From: Aquimarina sediminis
GTDB taxonomy: Bacteria; Bacteroidota; Bacteroidia; Flavobacteriales; Flavobacteriaceae
Length of the DNA: 64,000 nt
Direction: 5' to 3'
NCBI RefSeq assembly: GCF_002895435.1
Contig: NZ_POYJ01000015.1
Location: 86,447 to 150,446, forward strand
Shown here: positions 25,796-34,291 of the stretch, one piece after another
How positions within the stretch are numbered: position 1 is the first letter of the stretch
Layout: each line of letters starts with the position of its first letter
The notes under the pieces: model-generated
Told to the model about the DNA's origin: nothing
What the model saw: the letters and a program-made list of their open reading frames with translations, nothing else
The model's database searches: none
Program-made: the position numbers and the translations under genes

Positions 25796-25976
25796 CTGTT
25801 TATTTTTAATATTTTAGTGGTCAAAAAGAATCTTTGAAATAAAAATAATTATTACCAGCTATTAAACTTAGATATTTATTTTTATTGTATTAGTTTTATC
25901 GGTAAAAGTTATTTTACGCAATAATGAAGGCAAAAATAGCAATTAAAACCCTTTGGAGGTGATGGAATATTGAAAA

Positions 25977-26000
25977 ATTTACTATGCACGCATAGTAAAT
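25977..26000. promoter_or_regulatory. Perfect 11-bp-arm palindrome between pdhB and etfB
   Basis: ATTTACTATGC and GCATAGTAAAT flank AC, a perfect inverted repeat 61 bases before the etfB ATG and about 180 bases from the pdhB start. There is no T-run, so it is a protein-binding site and not a terminator. The size and form suit a TetR-, MarR- or GntR-type dimer, perhaps a fatty-acid or electron-transfer regulator. Confidence 0.65.
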
Positions 26001-26060
26001 AAGACTTTTTATTTGTACATTCGCCTATATTATTAAATTCTCAAAAAACACATATATAAA

Positions 26061-26807
26061 ATGAAGATATTAGTTTGTATTAGCCATGTGCCAGACACAA
26101 CTTCCAAAATTAATTTTACGGATGGTGATACTAAATTCGACACTAATGGAGTGCAGTTTGTAATTAATCCTAATGATGAATTTGGACTAACCCGTGCCAT
26201 GTGGTTTAAAGAAAAACAAGGTGCTTCGGTAGATGTAGTGAATGTTGGAGGTTCTGAGACTGAGCCTACTTTGCGTAAAGCCTTGGCAATAGGAGCGGAT
26301 AACGCTATAAGAGTAAATGCAGAAGCTACTGATGGTTTTTATGTAGCCCGCCAGTTAACAAAGGTTATTCAAGATGGAGGATACGATCTTATTATAGCAG
26401 GTAGAGAATCTATTGATTATAATGGCGGTATGGTTCCTGGTATGATTGCTGCTCTCACAGGTGCTAATTTTGTCAATACCTGTATTGGGGTAGAGGTAGA
26501 AGGAGATACAGCAACTGTTATTCGTGAGATTGATGGAGGGAAAGAAACATCTACGACTAAATTACCTTTGGTTATCGGAGGGCAAAAAGGATTGGTTGAG
26601 GAAAGCGATTTGCGTATACCTAATATGCGAGGGATAATGATGGCTCGTAAAAAACCACTTACCGTTGTAGAACCAGTTGAGGCTGATCAGGAAACAAAAG
26701 CAGTTCAGTTTCAAAAACCTGAACCAAAAGGAGATGTTACATTGGTAGATCCTGAAAATATAGGTCAGTTAGTTGAATTATTACATAATGAGGCTAAAGT
26801 TATTTAA
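26061..26807 (+). CDS. etfB: Electron transfer flavoprotein beta subunit
   Basis: The 248 residues carry the ETF beta signatures MKILVCISHVPDT, AMWFKEKQGA, the AMP-binding AGRESIDYNGGMVPG segment, and VEESDLRIPNMRGIMMARKK. With the alpha subunit it accepts electrons from acyl-CoA and other dehydrogenases and passes them to ETF-quinone oxidoreductase. It lies 64 bases upstream of etfA, so the two form an operon. A strong palindrome precedes it. Confidence 0.97.
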   Translation: MKILVCISHVPDTTSKINFTDGDTKFDTNGVQFVINPNDEFGLTRAMWFKEKQGASVDVVNVGGSETEPTLRKALAIGADNAIRVNAEATDGFYVARQLTKVIQDGGYDLIIAGRESIDYNGGMVPGMIAALTGANFVNTCIGVEVEGDTATVIREIDGGKETSTTKLPLVIGGQKGLVEESDLRIPNMRGIMMARKKPLTVVEPVEADQETKAVQFQKPEPKGDVTLVDPENIGQLVELLHNEAKVI

Positions 26808-26871
26808 TCAGGTTAGTAATAAAATATAAACAAAGCTGAAAATTTGATCAGCACAAAAAAATATATAATAT

Positions 26872-27840
26872 ATGTCGATTTTAGTATATACAGAGAGCGA
26901 AGGTGGGAAGTTTAAAAAAGCCGCTTTTGAAGTTGTGTCTTATGCCAAAGAGGTGGCTGCTATGTTGAGTACAACAGTAACAGCTGTTAGTATTAATGGC
27001 GGAGATAGCAGTGAATTAGGAGCGTATGGTGCAGATAAAGTTTTGGAAGTAAATAATGACAAATTATCTACTTTTAATGCAAAAGCCTACGCAGATGCAA
27101 TAAAACAAGCAGCTGAAAAAGAAGCAGCAAAAGTAGTTGTGTTAAGTTCTAGTGCAGATAGTAAGTTTTTAGCTCCCTTGTTAGCAGTGAATCTCAATGC
27201 TGGTTATGCTTCCAATGTAGTAACACTGCCGGAGAGTGCTTCTCCTTTTAAAGTAAAGCGAACAGCATTTACGAATAAAGCTTTTAATATTACAGAAATA
27301 TCTACAGATGTAAAAATAATAGGGTTGTCAAACAATGCTTTTGGGCTTAAAGAAAATAGCGCTGCAGCCACGGCAGAAGCGTTTGAACCTATTTTGTCTG
27401 ATGAAGATTTTGGAGTGAATGTAACATCTATAGATAGAGCTACTGATAAAGTATCTATCGCTGATGCAGAAATTGTTGTATCTGGTGGTCGAGGTTTAAA
27501 AGGACCCGAGAACTGGGGAATGATAGAGGAGCTTGCAGATGTTCTTGGTGCTGCTACAGCTTGCTCCAAACCAGTAAGTGATATGGGATGGAGACCACAT
27601 GCTGAGCATGTTGGACAAACTGGAAAACCAGTAGCTTCTAATTTGTATATTGCAATTGGAGTTTCAGGAGCTATACAACATCTTGCAGGAATTAATGCAA
27701 GTAAAGTAAAAGTGGTAATTAATAATGATGCCGAGGCACCATTCTTTAAAGCCGCAGACTACGGAATAGTTGGGGATGCTTTCGAAGTAGTGCCAAAACT
27801 TATAGAAAAATTAAAAGAATTTAAGTCGAATAACGCATAA
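26872..27840 (+). CDS. etfA: Electron transfer flavoprotein alpha subunit
   Basis: The 322 residues include the FAD-binding C-terminal domain: VSGGRGLKGPENW, ATACSKPVSDMGWRPHAEHVG, QTGKPVASNLYIAIGVSGAI and KVVINNDAEAPFFKAADYG. It forms the FAD-carrying subunit with EtfB in the cytosol. It is the second gene of the operon and ends at a strong intrinsic terminator 25 bases after the stop. Confidence 0.97.
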   Translation: MSILVYTESEGGKFKKAAFEVVSYAKEVAAMLSTTVTAVSINGGDSSELGAYGADKVLEVNNDKLSTFNAKAYADAIKQAAEKEAAKVVVLSSSADSKFLAPLLAVNLNAGYASNVVTLPESASPFKVKRTAFTNKAFNITEISTDVKIIGLSNNAFGLKENSAAATAEAFEPILSDEDFGVNVTSIDRATDKVSIADAEIVVSGGRGLKGPENWGMIEELADVLGAATACSKPVSDMGWRPHAEHVGQTGKPVASNLYIAIGVSGAIQHLAGINASKVKVVINNDAEAPFFKAADYGIVGDAFEVVPKLIEKLKEFKSNNA

Positions 27841-27864
27841 TTTTCATAAATTGTGCCCAATTAG

Positions 27865-27907
27865 GGCTGTTTGAACTTATGTAAAAGTCCACATTGTTCA
27901 AACAGCC
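27865..27907 (+). terminator. Terminator of etfBA
   Basis: GGCTGTTTGAAC (27865-27876) and GTTCAAACAGCC (27896-27907) form a perfect 12-bp stem with a 19-nt loop and a T-run. It rules out the TTG at 27894 as the start of the next gene. Confidence 0.9.
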
Positions 27908-27926
27908 TTTTTTTATTGAGAGCAAT

Positions 27927-28544
27927 ATGAGTTTAGTTCGACTGAACATAAAAGGAATATCATACAGTCAGACCCAAAATGGTGCATATGCGCTAATTTT
28001 AAGTGAGGTTGATGGAGAAAGAAAGCTGCCAATTGTTATTGGTGCTTTTGAAGCACAATCTATTGCGATTGCTTTAGAGAAGGAAATTAAACCTCCCAGA
28101 CCGCTTACACATGATCTTTTTAAAAATTTTGCAGATCGGTTTGATATTGTAGTAAAACAAGTGATTATCCATAAACTGGTGGATGGTGTTTTCTATTCTA
28201 GTGTTATCTGTGAACGCGATAAGATTGAAGAGATTATAGATGCCAGAACAAGTGATGCTATAGCATTAGCATTACGTTTTCAAGCCCCTATTTTTACCTA
28301 TAAAAATATTTTGGATCAAGCTGGGATATATCTTAAAGTAAACCCTAAAAAAGATGATGCCACTGATACAGAAAGCCTTTTGGTAGATGAATTAGTTTCT
28401 GATGATGTAGAAATGGTAGGGAAAGAAACCAGCTATAAAGACTTGTCTCTCGAAGAATTAAATCAAATGCTGAATCAAGCTGTTGCTAATGAGGATTATG
28501 AATTGGCAGCGAGGGTTCGAGATGAAATTTCTAAAAGAAGCTAG
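27927..28544 (+). CDS. Bifunctional nuclease family protein (DUF151) with UVR motif
   Basis: The 205 residues run from the ATG at 27927, chosen because the earlier in-frame TTG lies inside the etfA terminator. Residues 1-135 are a DUF151/BFN domain: LILSEVDGERKLPIVIGAFE, RPLTHDLFKNF and DARTSDAIALALRF. The tail from about 170 (LEELNQMLNQAVANEDYELA) is a UVR (UvrB/UvrC) interaction motif. Plant BFN relatives show DNase and RNase activity; bacterial roles are little known. It is followed 53 bases later by the nucleoside transporter gene. Confidence 0.9.
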   Translation: MSLVRLNIKGISYSQTQNGAYALILSEVDGERKLPIVIGAFEAQSIAIALEKEIKPPRPLTHDLFKNFADRFDIVVKQVIIHKLVDGVFYSSVICERDKIEEIIDARTSDAIALALRFQAPIFTYKNILDQAGIYLKVNPKKDDATDTESLLVDELVSDDVEMVGKETSYKDLSLEELNQMLNQAVANEDYELAARVRDEISKRS

Positions 28545-28597
28545 CTTACAATTGTTGGGGTTAAAAATCTAATCTTTTTTAAATGATTTCAATTTTT

Positions 28598-30298
28598 ATG
28601 AAGAAAAGAATATTTACTTTTCTACTTTCTCTATTCGCTTTTGCTTTATTATCAGCACAATCAATAGAGAAAAAATGGGTTTTGGATAAAGTTGATGGAA
28701 CTTCAAAAAGTGTTTTTAATACAACAAAAGGAGATTACCTTCAATTCTATAAAGGACATTTTGAATATTCTTTTAACAAGGGTTCAGAGAAACTTGAAGG
28801 AGATTATTTACAGCAAAACAGTATTCTTTTATTATTTCCTGAAACCGCTCAAGATTCCTTAATACGATATAAGGTTGCTAGCCTAACAGATTCAACTTTA
28901 GTGCTTTCGAAAAAGGGAATTTCGTACTCGCTTAGTGTAGAAAAAGAAACAATTGAAGTTGTTTCAGGATCCAAGATAAATCAGCTTGTGCCAAATCAAG
29001 GACTGTCGTTCAATAGCTTGTGGAGAGGAGTTTTAGGAATGATAGTGTTGTTGGTTATAGCCTATTTGCTCAGTACTAATAAAAAAGCTATAAACTGGAG
29101 GACTATAGGTGTAGGTCTAGGGGCACAATTATTATTGGCGTTTGGTGTGTTAAAAGTGAGTTTTGTACAGAAAACTTTTGAATTTGTAGGGAAAATATTT
29201 GTTTTAATACTTGATTTTACTAGAGCTGGAAGTGAATTTCTATTGGGTGATATGATGAATGTAGAGAGTTTTGGTTTTATATTTTTATTTCAGGTTTTGC
29301 CTACTATAATATTCTTTTCTGCGCTTACATCTGTACTTTTTTACCTTGGTGTAATCCAGATTGTTGTAAAAGGGATGGCTTGGGTTTTAACCAAGTTATT
29401 AGGAATTTCTGGAGCAGAGAGTTTAAGTGTAGCAGGAAATATCTTTTTAGGGCAGACCGAAGCCCCTTTAATGATCAAGGCTTACTTAGAGCGTATGACG
29501 CGTTCTGAGATTTTATTAGTAATGATTGGAGGGATGGCCACAGTTGCCGGTGGAGTTTTGGCAGCATATATTGGTTTTTTAGGAGGTGAAGATTCTCAAT
29601 TAAGACTAGAGTTTGCTAAGCATTTATTGGCTGCTTCTGTAATGGCAGCACCAGGGGCTATTGTGATCTCGAAACTGCTATATCCACAACAGGAGCCAAT
29701 TGATGTAGATGTAAAAGTGTCTACAGATAAAATAGGATCAAATATACTTGATGCAATTGCAAATGGTACTACAGAAGGGCTTAAGCTAGCTGCAAACGTG
29801 GGCGCGATGCTTTTGGTGTTTATTGCATTTATTGCTATGATAAATTATTGTCTAGGGATATTTGGTGGGGTAACAGGGCTTGATCAGTTTTTGGCTAGTC
29901 ATACACCGTATAATAAATTTTCATTAGAAGCTATTCTTGGAACCGTATTTGCACCTTTAATGTGGCTAATTGGGGTTGCCAAAGAAGATATGATGTTGAT
30001 GGGACAATTGTTAGGAATAAAACTTGCAGCAAGTGAATTCGTAGGGTACATTCAATTGGCTGATTTAAAGAACCCTGCAAATGCAATACATTTCACTTAT
30101 AGTAAATCGGTGATCATGGCTACATACATGTTATGTGGTTTTGCTAATTTTGCTTCTATAGGTATTCAGATCGGTGGTATTGGTTCACTAGCACCTGGTC
30201 AACGAAAAACCCTGTCTGAATTTGGAATGAAAGCACTGATAGGAGGGACTATCGCTTCGTTGTTGTCGGCTACAATAGCAGGAATGATAATAGGGTAG
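28598..30298 (+). CDS. CNT-family nucleoside transporter with N-terminal periplasmic domain
   Basis: The protein has 566 residues from the ATG at 28598. It begins with a signal sequence ending ALLSAQ, then about 115 residues of lipocalin-like beta domain (LQFYKGHFEYSF, EGDYLQQNSILLLF). From residue 145 on it has the concentrative nucleoside transporter core: SLWRGVLGMIVLL, NIFLGQTEAPLMIKAYL, MATVAGGVLAAY, and CGFANFASIGIQIGGIG. CNT proteins take up nucleosides with Na+ or H+. The extra exported domain is absent from E. coli NupC. It precedes thyA, so both serve pyrimidine supply, but thyA has its own promoter box. Confidence 0.92.
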   Translation: MKKRIFTFLLSLFAFALLSAQSIEKKWVLDKVDGTSKSVFNTTKGDYLQFYKGHFEYSFNKGSEKLEGDYLQQNSILLLFPETAQDSLIRYKVASLTDSTLVLSKKGISYSLSVEKETIEVVSGSKINQLVPNQGLSFNSLWRGVLGMIVLLVIAYLLSTNKKAINWRTIGVGLGAQLLLAFGVLKVSFVQKTFEFVGKIFVLILDFTRAGSEFLLGDMMNVESFGFIFLFQVLPTIIFFSALTSVLFYLGVIQIVVKGMAWVLTKLLGISGAESLSVAGNIFLGQTEAPLMIKAYLERMTRSEILLVMIGGMATVAGGVLAAYIGFLGGEDSQLRLEFAKHLLAASVMAAPGAIVISKLLYPQQEPIDVDVKVSTDKIGSNILDAIANGTTEGLKLAANVGAMLLVFIAFIAMINYCLGIFGGVTGLDQFLASHTPYNKFSLEAILGTVFAPLMWLIGVAKEDMMLMGQLLGIKLAASEFVGYIQLADLKNPANAIHFTYSKSVIMATYMLCGFANFASIGIQIGGIGSLAPGQRKTLSEFGMKALIGGTIASLLSATIAGMIIG

Positions 30299-30384
30299 CT
30301 TTTAAGTTTTTGACACTGTTAAAAACTATTGGACAACTATCCTTTAGTCAGTAAATTATAAAGGGTCTTATATGCTATTTTTTG

Positions 30385-30392
30385 TATATTTG
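30385..30392 (+). promoter_or_regulatory. -7 promoter box of thyA
   Basis: TATATTTG matches TAnnTTTG fully, 49 bases before the thyA ATG. No good -33 is visible. Confidence 0.5.
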
Positions 30393-30440
30393 GAAGCATT
30401 TACAACTTTTAACGATTAAATATAAACTGTCAGAGAGAAT

Positions 30441-31265
30441 ATGAGGCAATATCTTGATCTTGTACGTCATGTAATTGAGAATGGAAACGCAAAAGAAGAT
30501 CGAACTGGTACGGGTACAAGAAGTGTTTTTGGATACCAAATGCGCTTTGATCTTAGTGAAGGATTCCCTATGGTTACAACCAAAAAACTACATCTTAAAT
30601 CTATAGTTCACGAATTATTATGGTTCTTAAAAGGAGATACTAATATAGGGTATCTACAAGAGAATGGTGTTCGTATTTGGAATGAGTGGGCTGATGATAA
30701 TGGAGATTTGGGACCGGTTTATGGCCACCAGTGGCGTAATTGGGATGGTAATGAAATTGATCAGATTAAAGAGATAGTAGATACTCTTAAAAAAAATCCT
30801 GATAGTAGACGTATGTTGGTTTCGGCATGGAACCCAAGTGTGTTGCCAGATACATCAAAATCTTTTTCAGAAAATGTGGCTAATGGTAAGGCAGCGTTAC
30901 CTCCTTGCCATGCTTTTTTTCAATTTTATGTAGCAGATGGTAAATTATCCTGCCAATTATATCAACGTAGTGCAGATGTTTTTTTGGGAGTACCTTTTAA
31001 CATAGCTTCTTATGCGTTGTTTACTATGATGATGGCACAGGTCTGTGGTTATGAAGCTGGAGAGTTTATACATACTTTTGGGGATGCACATATCTATAAT
31101 AATCATGAAGAACAAGTAAAGCTACAGTTGTCTAGAACACCGAAAAAATTACCTAAGATGATCCTTAATCCGGAGGTGAAAGATATTTTTGGCTTCGTTT
31201 TTGATGACTTTAAGCTAGTAGACTATAACCCAGACTCTCACATAAAGGGAGCAGTTGCAGTTTAA
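30441..31265 (+). CDS. thyA: Thymidylate synthase
   Basis: The 274 residues match ThyA throughout: EDRTGTGTRSVFGYQMRFDL, VHELLWFLKGDTNIGYLQEN, WADDNGDLGPVYGHQWRNW, the catalytic Cys in ALPPCHAFFQFYV, QRSADVFLGVPFNIASYAL, and HIYNNHEEQ. It methylates dUMP to dTMP using methylenetetrahydrofolate, which becomes dihydrofolate. The dihydrofolate reductase that would recycle it is 8.5 kb away as a membrane fusion. A small TonB-domain gene follows after 22 bases. Confidence 0.98.
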   Translation: MRQYLDLVRHVIENGNAKEDRTGTGTRSVFGYQMRFDLSEGFPMVTTKKLHLKSIVHELLWFLKGDTNIGYLQENGVRIWNEWADDNGDLGPVYGHQWRNWDGNEIDQIKEIVDTLKKNPDSRRMLVSAWNPSVLPDTSKSFSENVANGKAALPPCHAFFQFYVADGKLSCQLYQRSADVFLGVPFNIASYALFTMMMAQVCGYEAGEFIHTFGDAHIYNNHEEQVKLQLSRTPKKLPKMILNPEVKDIFGFVFDDFKLVDYNPDSHIKGAVAV

Positions 31266-31287
31266 GCCCTAATTTAAATGAACTATT

Positions 31288-31713
31288 ATGAAAAAAACAT
31301 TACTTATACTTACAGTTTTGATTTCGGGATTTTCCTTTTCTCAGGATGCGATAATTTTGTCGCAGGAAAATGCCAATGAAAAAGGTATTACGCCTTTGTG
31401 GCCAAAATGTGACAGATCCAGACAAACACCTACCCAATGCTTTGATCAAAAATTAAGAGATCATATTATAGGAAATTTTCAATACCCAGATATCGCAGTA
31501 AGTGAAGGTTTGAGCGGTACAGTGACCGTAGAGTTTATTATAAACAAAAAAGGTAAGGTCGAAGTACTAGAAGTAGAAGGAGGACATAGATATCTGCAAA
31601 GAGAAGCAATAAGAATTATTAGAGCAATTCCTAAGATGAAACCTGGTAAATGGGGAGACAAACCTATTGCTGTCGCTTATACAGTTCCTATCACTTTTAT
31701 AAAGCCACAATAA
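31288..31713 (+). CDS. Periplasmic protein with TonB C-terminal domain
   Basis: The 141-residue protein has a cleavable signal peptide (MKKTLLILTVLISGFSFSQ) and a TonB C-terminal fold at about 60-140 (GTVTVEFIINKKGKVEVLEV, then AIRIIRAIPKMKPGKWGDKP). It lacks the N-terminal membrane anchor and proline-rich linker of true TonB, so it is a soluble periplasmic relative. Such short proteins are common in Bacteroidota; whether they energise receptors is unclear. Conserved cysteines occur at KCDRS and QCFDQ. It lies 22 bases after thyA and is probably read through from it. Confidence 0.85.
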   Translation: MKKTLLILTVLISGFSFSQDAIILSQENANEKGITPLWPKCDRSRQTPTQCFDQKLRDHIIGNFQYPDIAVSEGLSGTVTVEFIINKKGKVEVLEVEGGHRYLQREAIRIIRAIPKMKPGKWGDKPIAVAYTVPITFIKPQ

Positions 31714-31780
31714 TTTATTGTATTTGTTAATTTTAACATTGGATTAACCTTGTTAAAGAATAATAAATAATAAAAATCAG

Positions 31781-31788
31781 TAAATTTG
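31781..31788 (+). promoter_or_regulatory. -7 promoter box of the ergothioneine operon
   Basis: TAAATTTG matches TAnnTTTG. The nearest TTG upstream is 28 bases away, longer than usual. Transcription would begin about 25 bases before the egtB ATG, inside the hairpin that follows. Confidence 0.5.
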
Positions 31789-31819
31789 AGTGTATACCTA
31801 AGTCGTATACGCTCTTTTT
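31788..31819 (+). terminator. Hairpin plus T-run directly abutting the egtB start codon
   Basis: GAGTGTATAC (31788-31797) and GTATACGCTC (31805-31814) pair as a 10-bp stem with one G-T wobble, a 7-nt loop, and TTTTT up to 31819. The egtB ATG is the next base. It looks like the intrinsic terminator of the thyA/TonB transcript. It could also control egtB, since it overlaps the promoter box and the 5' end of any egtB message. Confidence 0.65.
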
Positions 31820-32986
31820 ATGATCATTACAGATAATTTACTAGCTACTTTTTTAGAAACTCGTTCCAATACCGAAGAAATTTGTGCCCCCCTTCAAATA
31901 GAGGATTATGTTGTTCAACCAATTGTTGATGTTTCTCCTCCAAAATGGCACTTAGGGCATACCACCTGGTTTTTTGAAGAATTTATTTTATCCAAGTATG
32001 TAAATGGCTATAGGCGTTTTCATCCAGAATTTGCATTTGTGTTTAATAGCTATTATGAAAGTGTAGGTAAAAGGGTAATACGTACTAATAGAGGAAATCT
32101 TTCTAGACCAACGGTTAGAGAAGTCTACGAATATAGAGATTATGTCACTTCACATATACAAGCTTTTTTAGAAGATAATGAAGATCCAAAGGTAGGAGAA
32201 CTTATAGAAATCGGGATTCATCATGAAAAGCAACACCAAGAATTATTACTTACGGATATAAAATTTATATTAGGTAATAACCCTTTACTTCCTAAGTATA
32301 ATGATACATTTACAGAAAATCCCGTTTCTGATCAAGATTTTGGTTATAGTAATATACCAGAAGGAATCTATGAAATTGGATATGAAGGAAACGATTTTTG
32401 TTATGATAATGAGTGTGGTAAGCATAAGGTGTTTCTTCAGGAATATGCTATCTCAAATGCGTTAGTAACGAACAAAGAGTATCTGGAATTTATCGAAGAT
32501 AATGGATACAAAAACACTCTTCTTTGGCATGCAGAAGCATGGGATTGGATACAAAATAACAATATTGAAGCACCTCTGTATTGGCATAAAATTGAAGGAC
32601 AGTACCATCAATATACATTACAAGGATTAAAAGTAGTAAGTGATATAATACCAGTTACTCATATTTCTTATTATGAGGCATTTGCTTTTGCGCAATGGAA
32701 AGGAGAGCGTTTGCCCTCAGAGTTCGAATGGGAAGCAGCCCAATCATTTTTTGAGTGGGGAATGCGATGGGAATGGACAGAAAGTGCCTATTTGCCTTAT
32801 CCAAATTATAAAAAGGCTCCTGGAGCATTAGGGGAATATAATGGGAAATTTATGGTAAATCAAAAAGTGCTGCGTGGTGGGTCAGTTGCAACTCCTCAAA
32901 ACCATACAAGATCAACATATCGTAATTTTTTTCACCCACACCTTAGATGGCAATTTACAGGATTGCGATTAGTGAAGGATATATAA
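31820..32986 (+). CDS. egtB: Ergothioneine biosynthesis sulfoxide synthase EgtB
   Basis: The 388-residue protein has an N-terminal DinB-like four-helix domain. Iron ligands are visible as His47 in WHLGHTTW and His135/His139 in HHEKQHQELL. A C-terminal FGE-sulfatase fold follows (about 190-385: ISYYEAFAFAQWKGERLPSE, RWEWTESAYLPYP, LRGGSVATPQNHTRSTYRNF). EgtB joins a cysteine or gamma-glutamylcysteine sulfur to trimethylhistidine using O2 and iron. KRVIR (84-88) keeps arginines like those contacting gamma-glutamylcysteine in the mycobacterial enzyme. No egtA, egtC or egtE lies nearby, so the thiol donor is uncertain. It is the first gene of the egtB-egtD-DUF427 unit. Confidence 0.93.
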   Translation: MIITDNLLATFLETRSNTEEICAPLQIEDYVVQPIVDVSPPKWHLGHTTWFFEEFILSKYVNGYRRFHPEFAFVFNSYYESVGKRVIRTNRGNLSRPTVREVYEYRDYVTSHIQAFLEDNEDPKVGELIEIGIHHEKQHQELLLTDIKFILGNNPLLPKYNDTFTENPVSDQDFGYSNIPEGIYEIGYEGNDFCYDNECGKHKVFLQEYAISNALVTNKEYLEFIEDNGYKNTLLWHAEAWDWIQNNNIEAPLYWHKIEGQYHQYTLQGLKVVSDIIPVTHISYYEAFAFAQWKGERLPSEFEWEAAQSFFEWGMRWEWTESAYLPYPNYKKAPGALGEYNGKFMVNQKVLRGGSVATPQNHTRSTYRNFFHPHLRWQFTGLRLVKDI

Positions 32987-33001
32987 TTTCATTTTTTTTA
33001 C

Positions 33002-33976
33002 ATGAATTCTAAAGAACAAAAAGTTTTAGTTTCTTCTTTTGAAAAAGAAGTAAGTGAAGGGTTAACTGCATTTCCGAAATATCTATCGTCCAAATTTTTT
33101 TATGACGAAATAGGAGATGAGCTTTTTCAGCAAATAATGGAGCTGCCAGAATATTATCTTACTCGGGCAGAATATGAAATTTTCGAAACGCATAAATCTA
33201 GTATTATTCAGAATTTTGATAAAAGTAATGGCGGGTTTGATCTTATCGAATTGGGTGCTGGAGATGGGAAAAAAACGAAAGTGCTTCTAGAAGAATTAGT
33301 AAGACAGAATCATGATTTTATCTATAGTCCGATTGATATTAGTCAAAATGCTATAGATGGGTTAGTCAGAAATCTTAATTTGGAAATGCCTAACGTTACG
33401 GTACAAGGACAAATAGGAGAATACTTCGAAGTTTTGGATAGACTAAAACATATGAATGATCGTAAAAAAGTAATTATGGTATTGGGGTCCAATATTGGTA
33501 ATCTACTGCATTCTAGAGCTATTCAGTTTTTGAAAAAACTATGTAATGCGATGAATGATGGAGACCTTCTTTTTATAGGATTTGATCAAAAAAAACATCC
33601 TCAGAAAGTTTTGGATGCATATAACGACAAAACAGGAGTAACTGCAGCATTTAATAAGAATATTTTGGCAAGAATCAATAAGGAACTCAATGGTAATTTT
33701 GATCTCGACAAGTTTATGCATTGGGAGACTTATGACCCAGAAAGCGGAACAGCCAAGAGCTATTTGGTAAGTAAAGAAAAGCAAACTGTAGATATTGATT
33801 GTTTGTCGTTGCAGGTACATTTTGAAGCCTGGGAGAGTATTCATACAGAGATTTCTCAAAAGTATGATGATGATATTGTAAAATGGCTAGCAAAAGAAGC
33901 AGGGCTAAAAATAGTGAAATCTTTTTCTGATCAAAACAATGATTATAAAGACTATTTGATTACTAAAGAAAAATAA
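33002..33976 (+). CDS. egtD: L-histidine N-alpha-methyltransferase EgtD
   Basis: The 324 residues match EgtD: SKFFYDEIGDELFQQIMELP, EYYLTRAEYEI, the SAM-binding loop DLIELGAGDGKKTKVLLEEL, MVLGSNIGNL, GFDQKKHPQKVLDAYND and HWETYDPESGTAKSYLVS. It transfers three methyl groups from SAM to histidine to give hercynine, the substrate of EgtB. It begins 15 bases after the egtB stop and is followed 15 bases later by a DUF427 gene, forming a tight operon. Confidence 0.95.
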   Translation: MNSKEQKVLVSSFEKEVSEGLTAFPKYLSSKFFYDEIGDELFQQIMELPEYYLTRAEYEIFETHKSSIIQNFDKSNGGFDLIELGAGDGKKTKVLLEELVRQNHDFIYSPIDISQNAIDGLVRNLNLEMPNVTVQGQIGEYFEVLDRLKHMNDRKKVIMVLGSNIGNLLHSRAIQFLKKLCNAMNDGDLLFIGFDQKKHPQKVLDAYNDKTGVTAAFNKNILARINKELNGNFDLDKFMHWETYDPESGTAKSYLVSKEKQTVDIDCLSLQVHFEAWESIHTEISQKYDDDIVKWLAKEAGLKIVKSFSDQNNDYKDYLITKEK

Positions 33977-33991
33977 CCAAAACTATATATT

Positions 33992-34273
33992 ATGAAAGCA
34001 ATTTGGAATGGACAGGTGATAGCAGAAAGTAATGATACCAAAGTGATCGAAAACAATCATTATTTTCCTCCTGAAACTATAAATAAAGAATTCTTTAAAC
34101 CAAGTGATACGCATACCAATTGCCCATGGAAAGGAGTAGCATCTTATTACACGATTCAGGTTGATGGGAAAGAAAATCAAGATGCAGCATGGTATTATCC
34201 TAATACTAGTGACCTTGCAAAACAAATCAAAGGCTATGTAGCATTTTGGAAAGGCGTCGAAGTTGTTGATTAG
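33992..34273 (+). CDS. DUF427 family protein in the ergothioneine operon
   Basis: The 93 residues span one DUF427 domain: MKAIWNGQVIAESNDTKVIE, ETINKEFFKPSDTHTNCPWK, GVASYYTIQVDG, AAWYYPNTSDLAKQIKGYVA and FWKGVEVVD. The family is a small beta-barrel with conserved Cys and Trp (CPWKG) and no settled function. It starts 15 bases after egtD and ends the operon, which hints at a role linked to ergothioneine or thiol handling, but DUF427 is also found in other contexts. It is convergent with the hydrolase that follows, 18 bases between stops. Confidence 0.9.
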   Translation: MKAIWNGQVIAESNDTKVIENNHYFPPETINKEFFKPSDTHTNCPWKGVASYYTIQVDGKENQDAAWYYPNTSDLAKQIKGYVAFWKGVEVVD

Positions 34274-34291
34274 TAGTTCTTAAATGGATTA

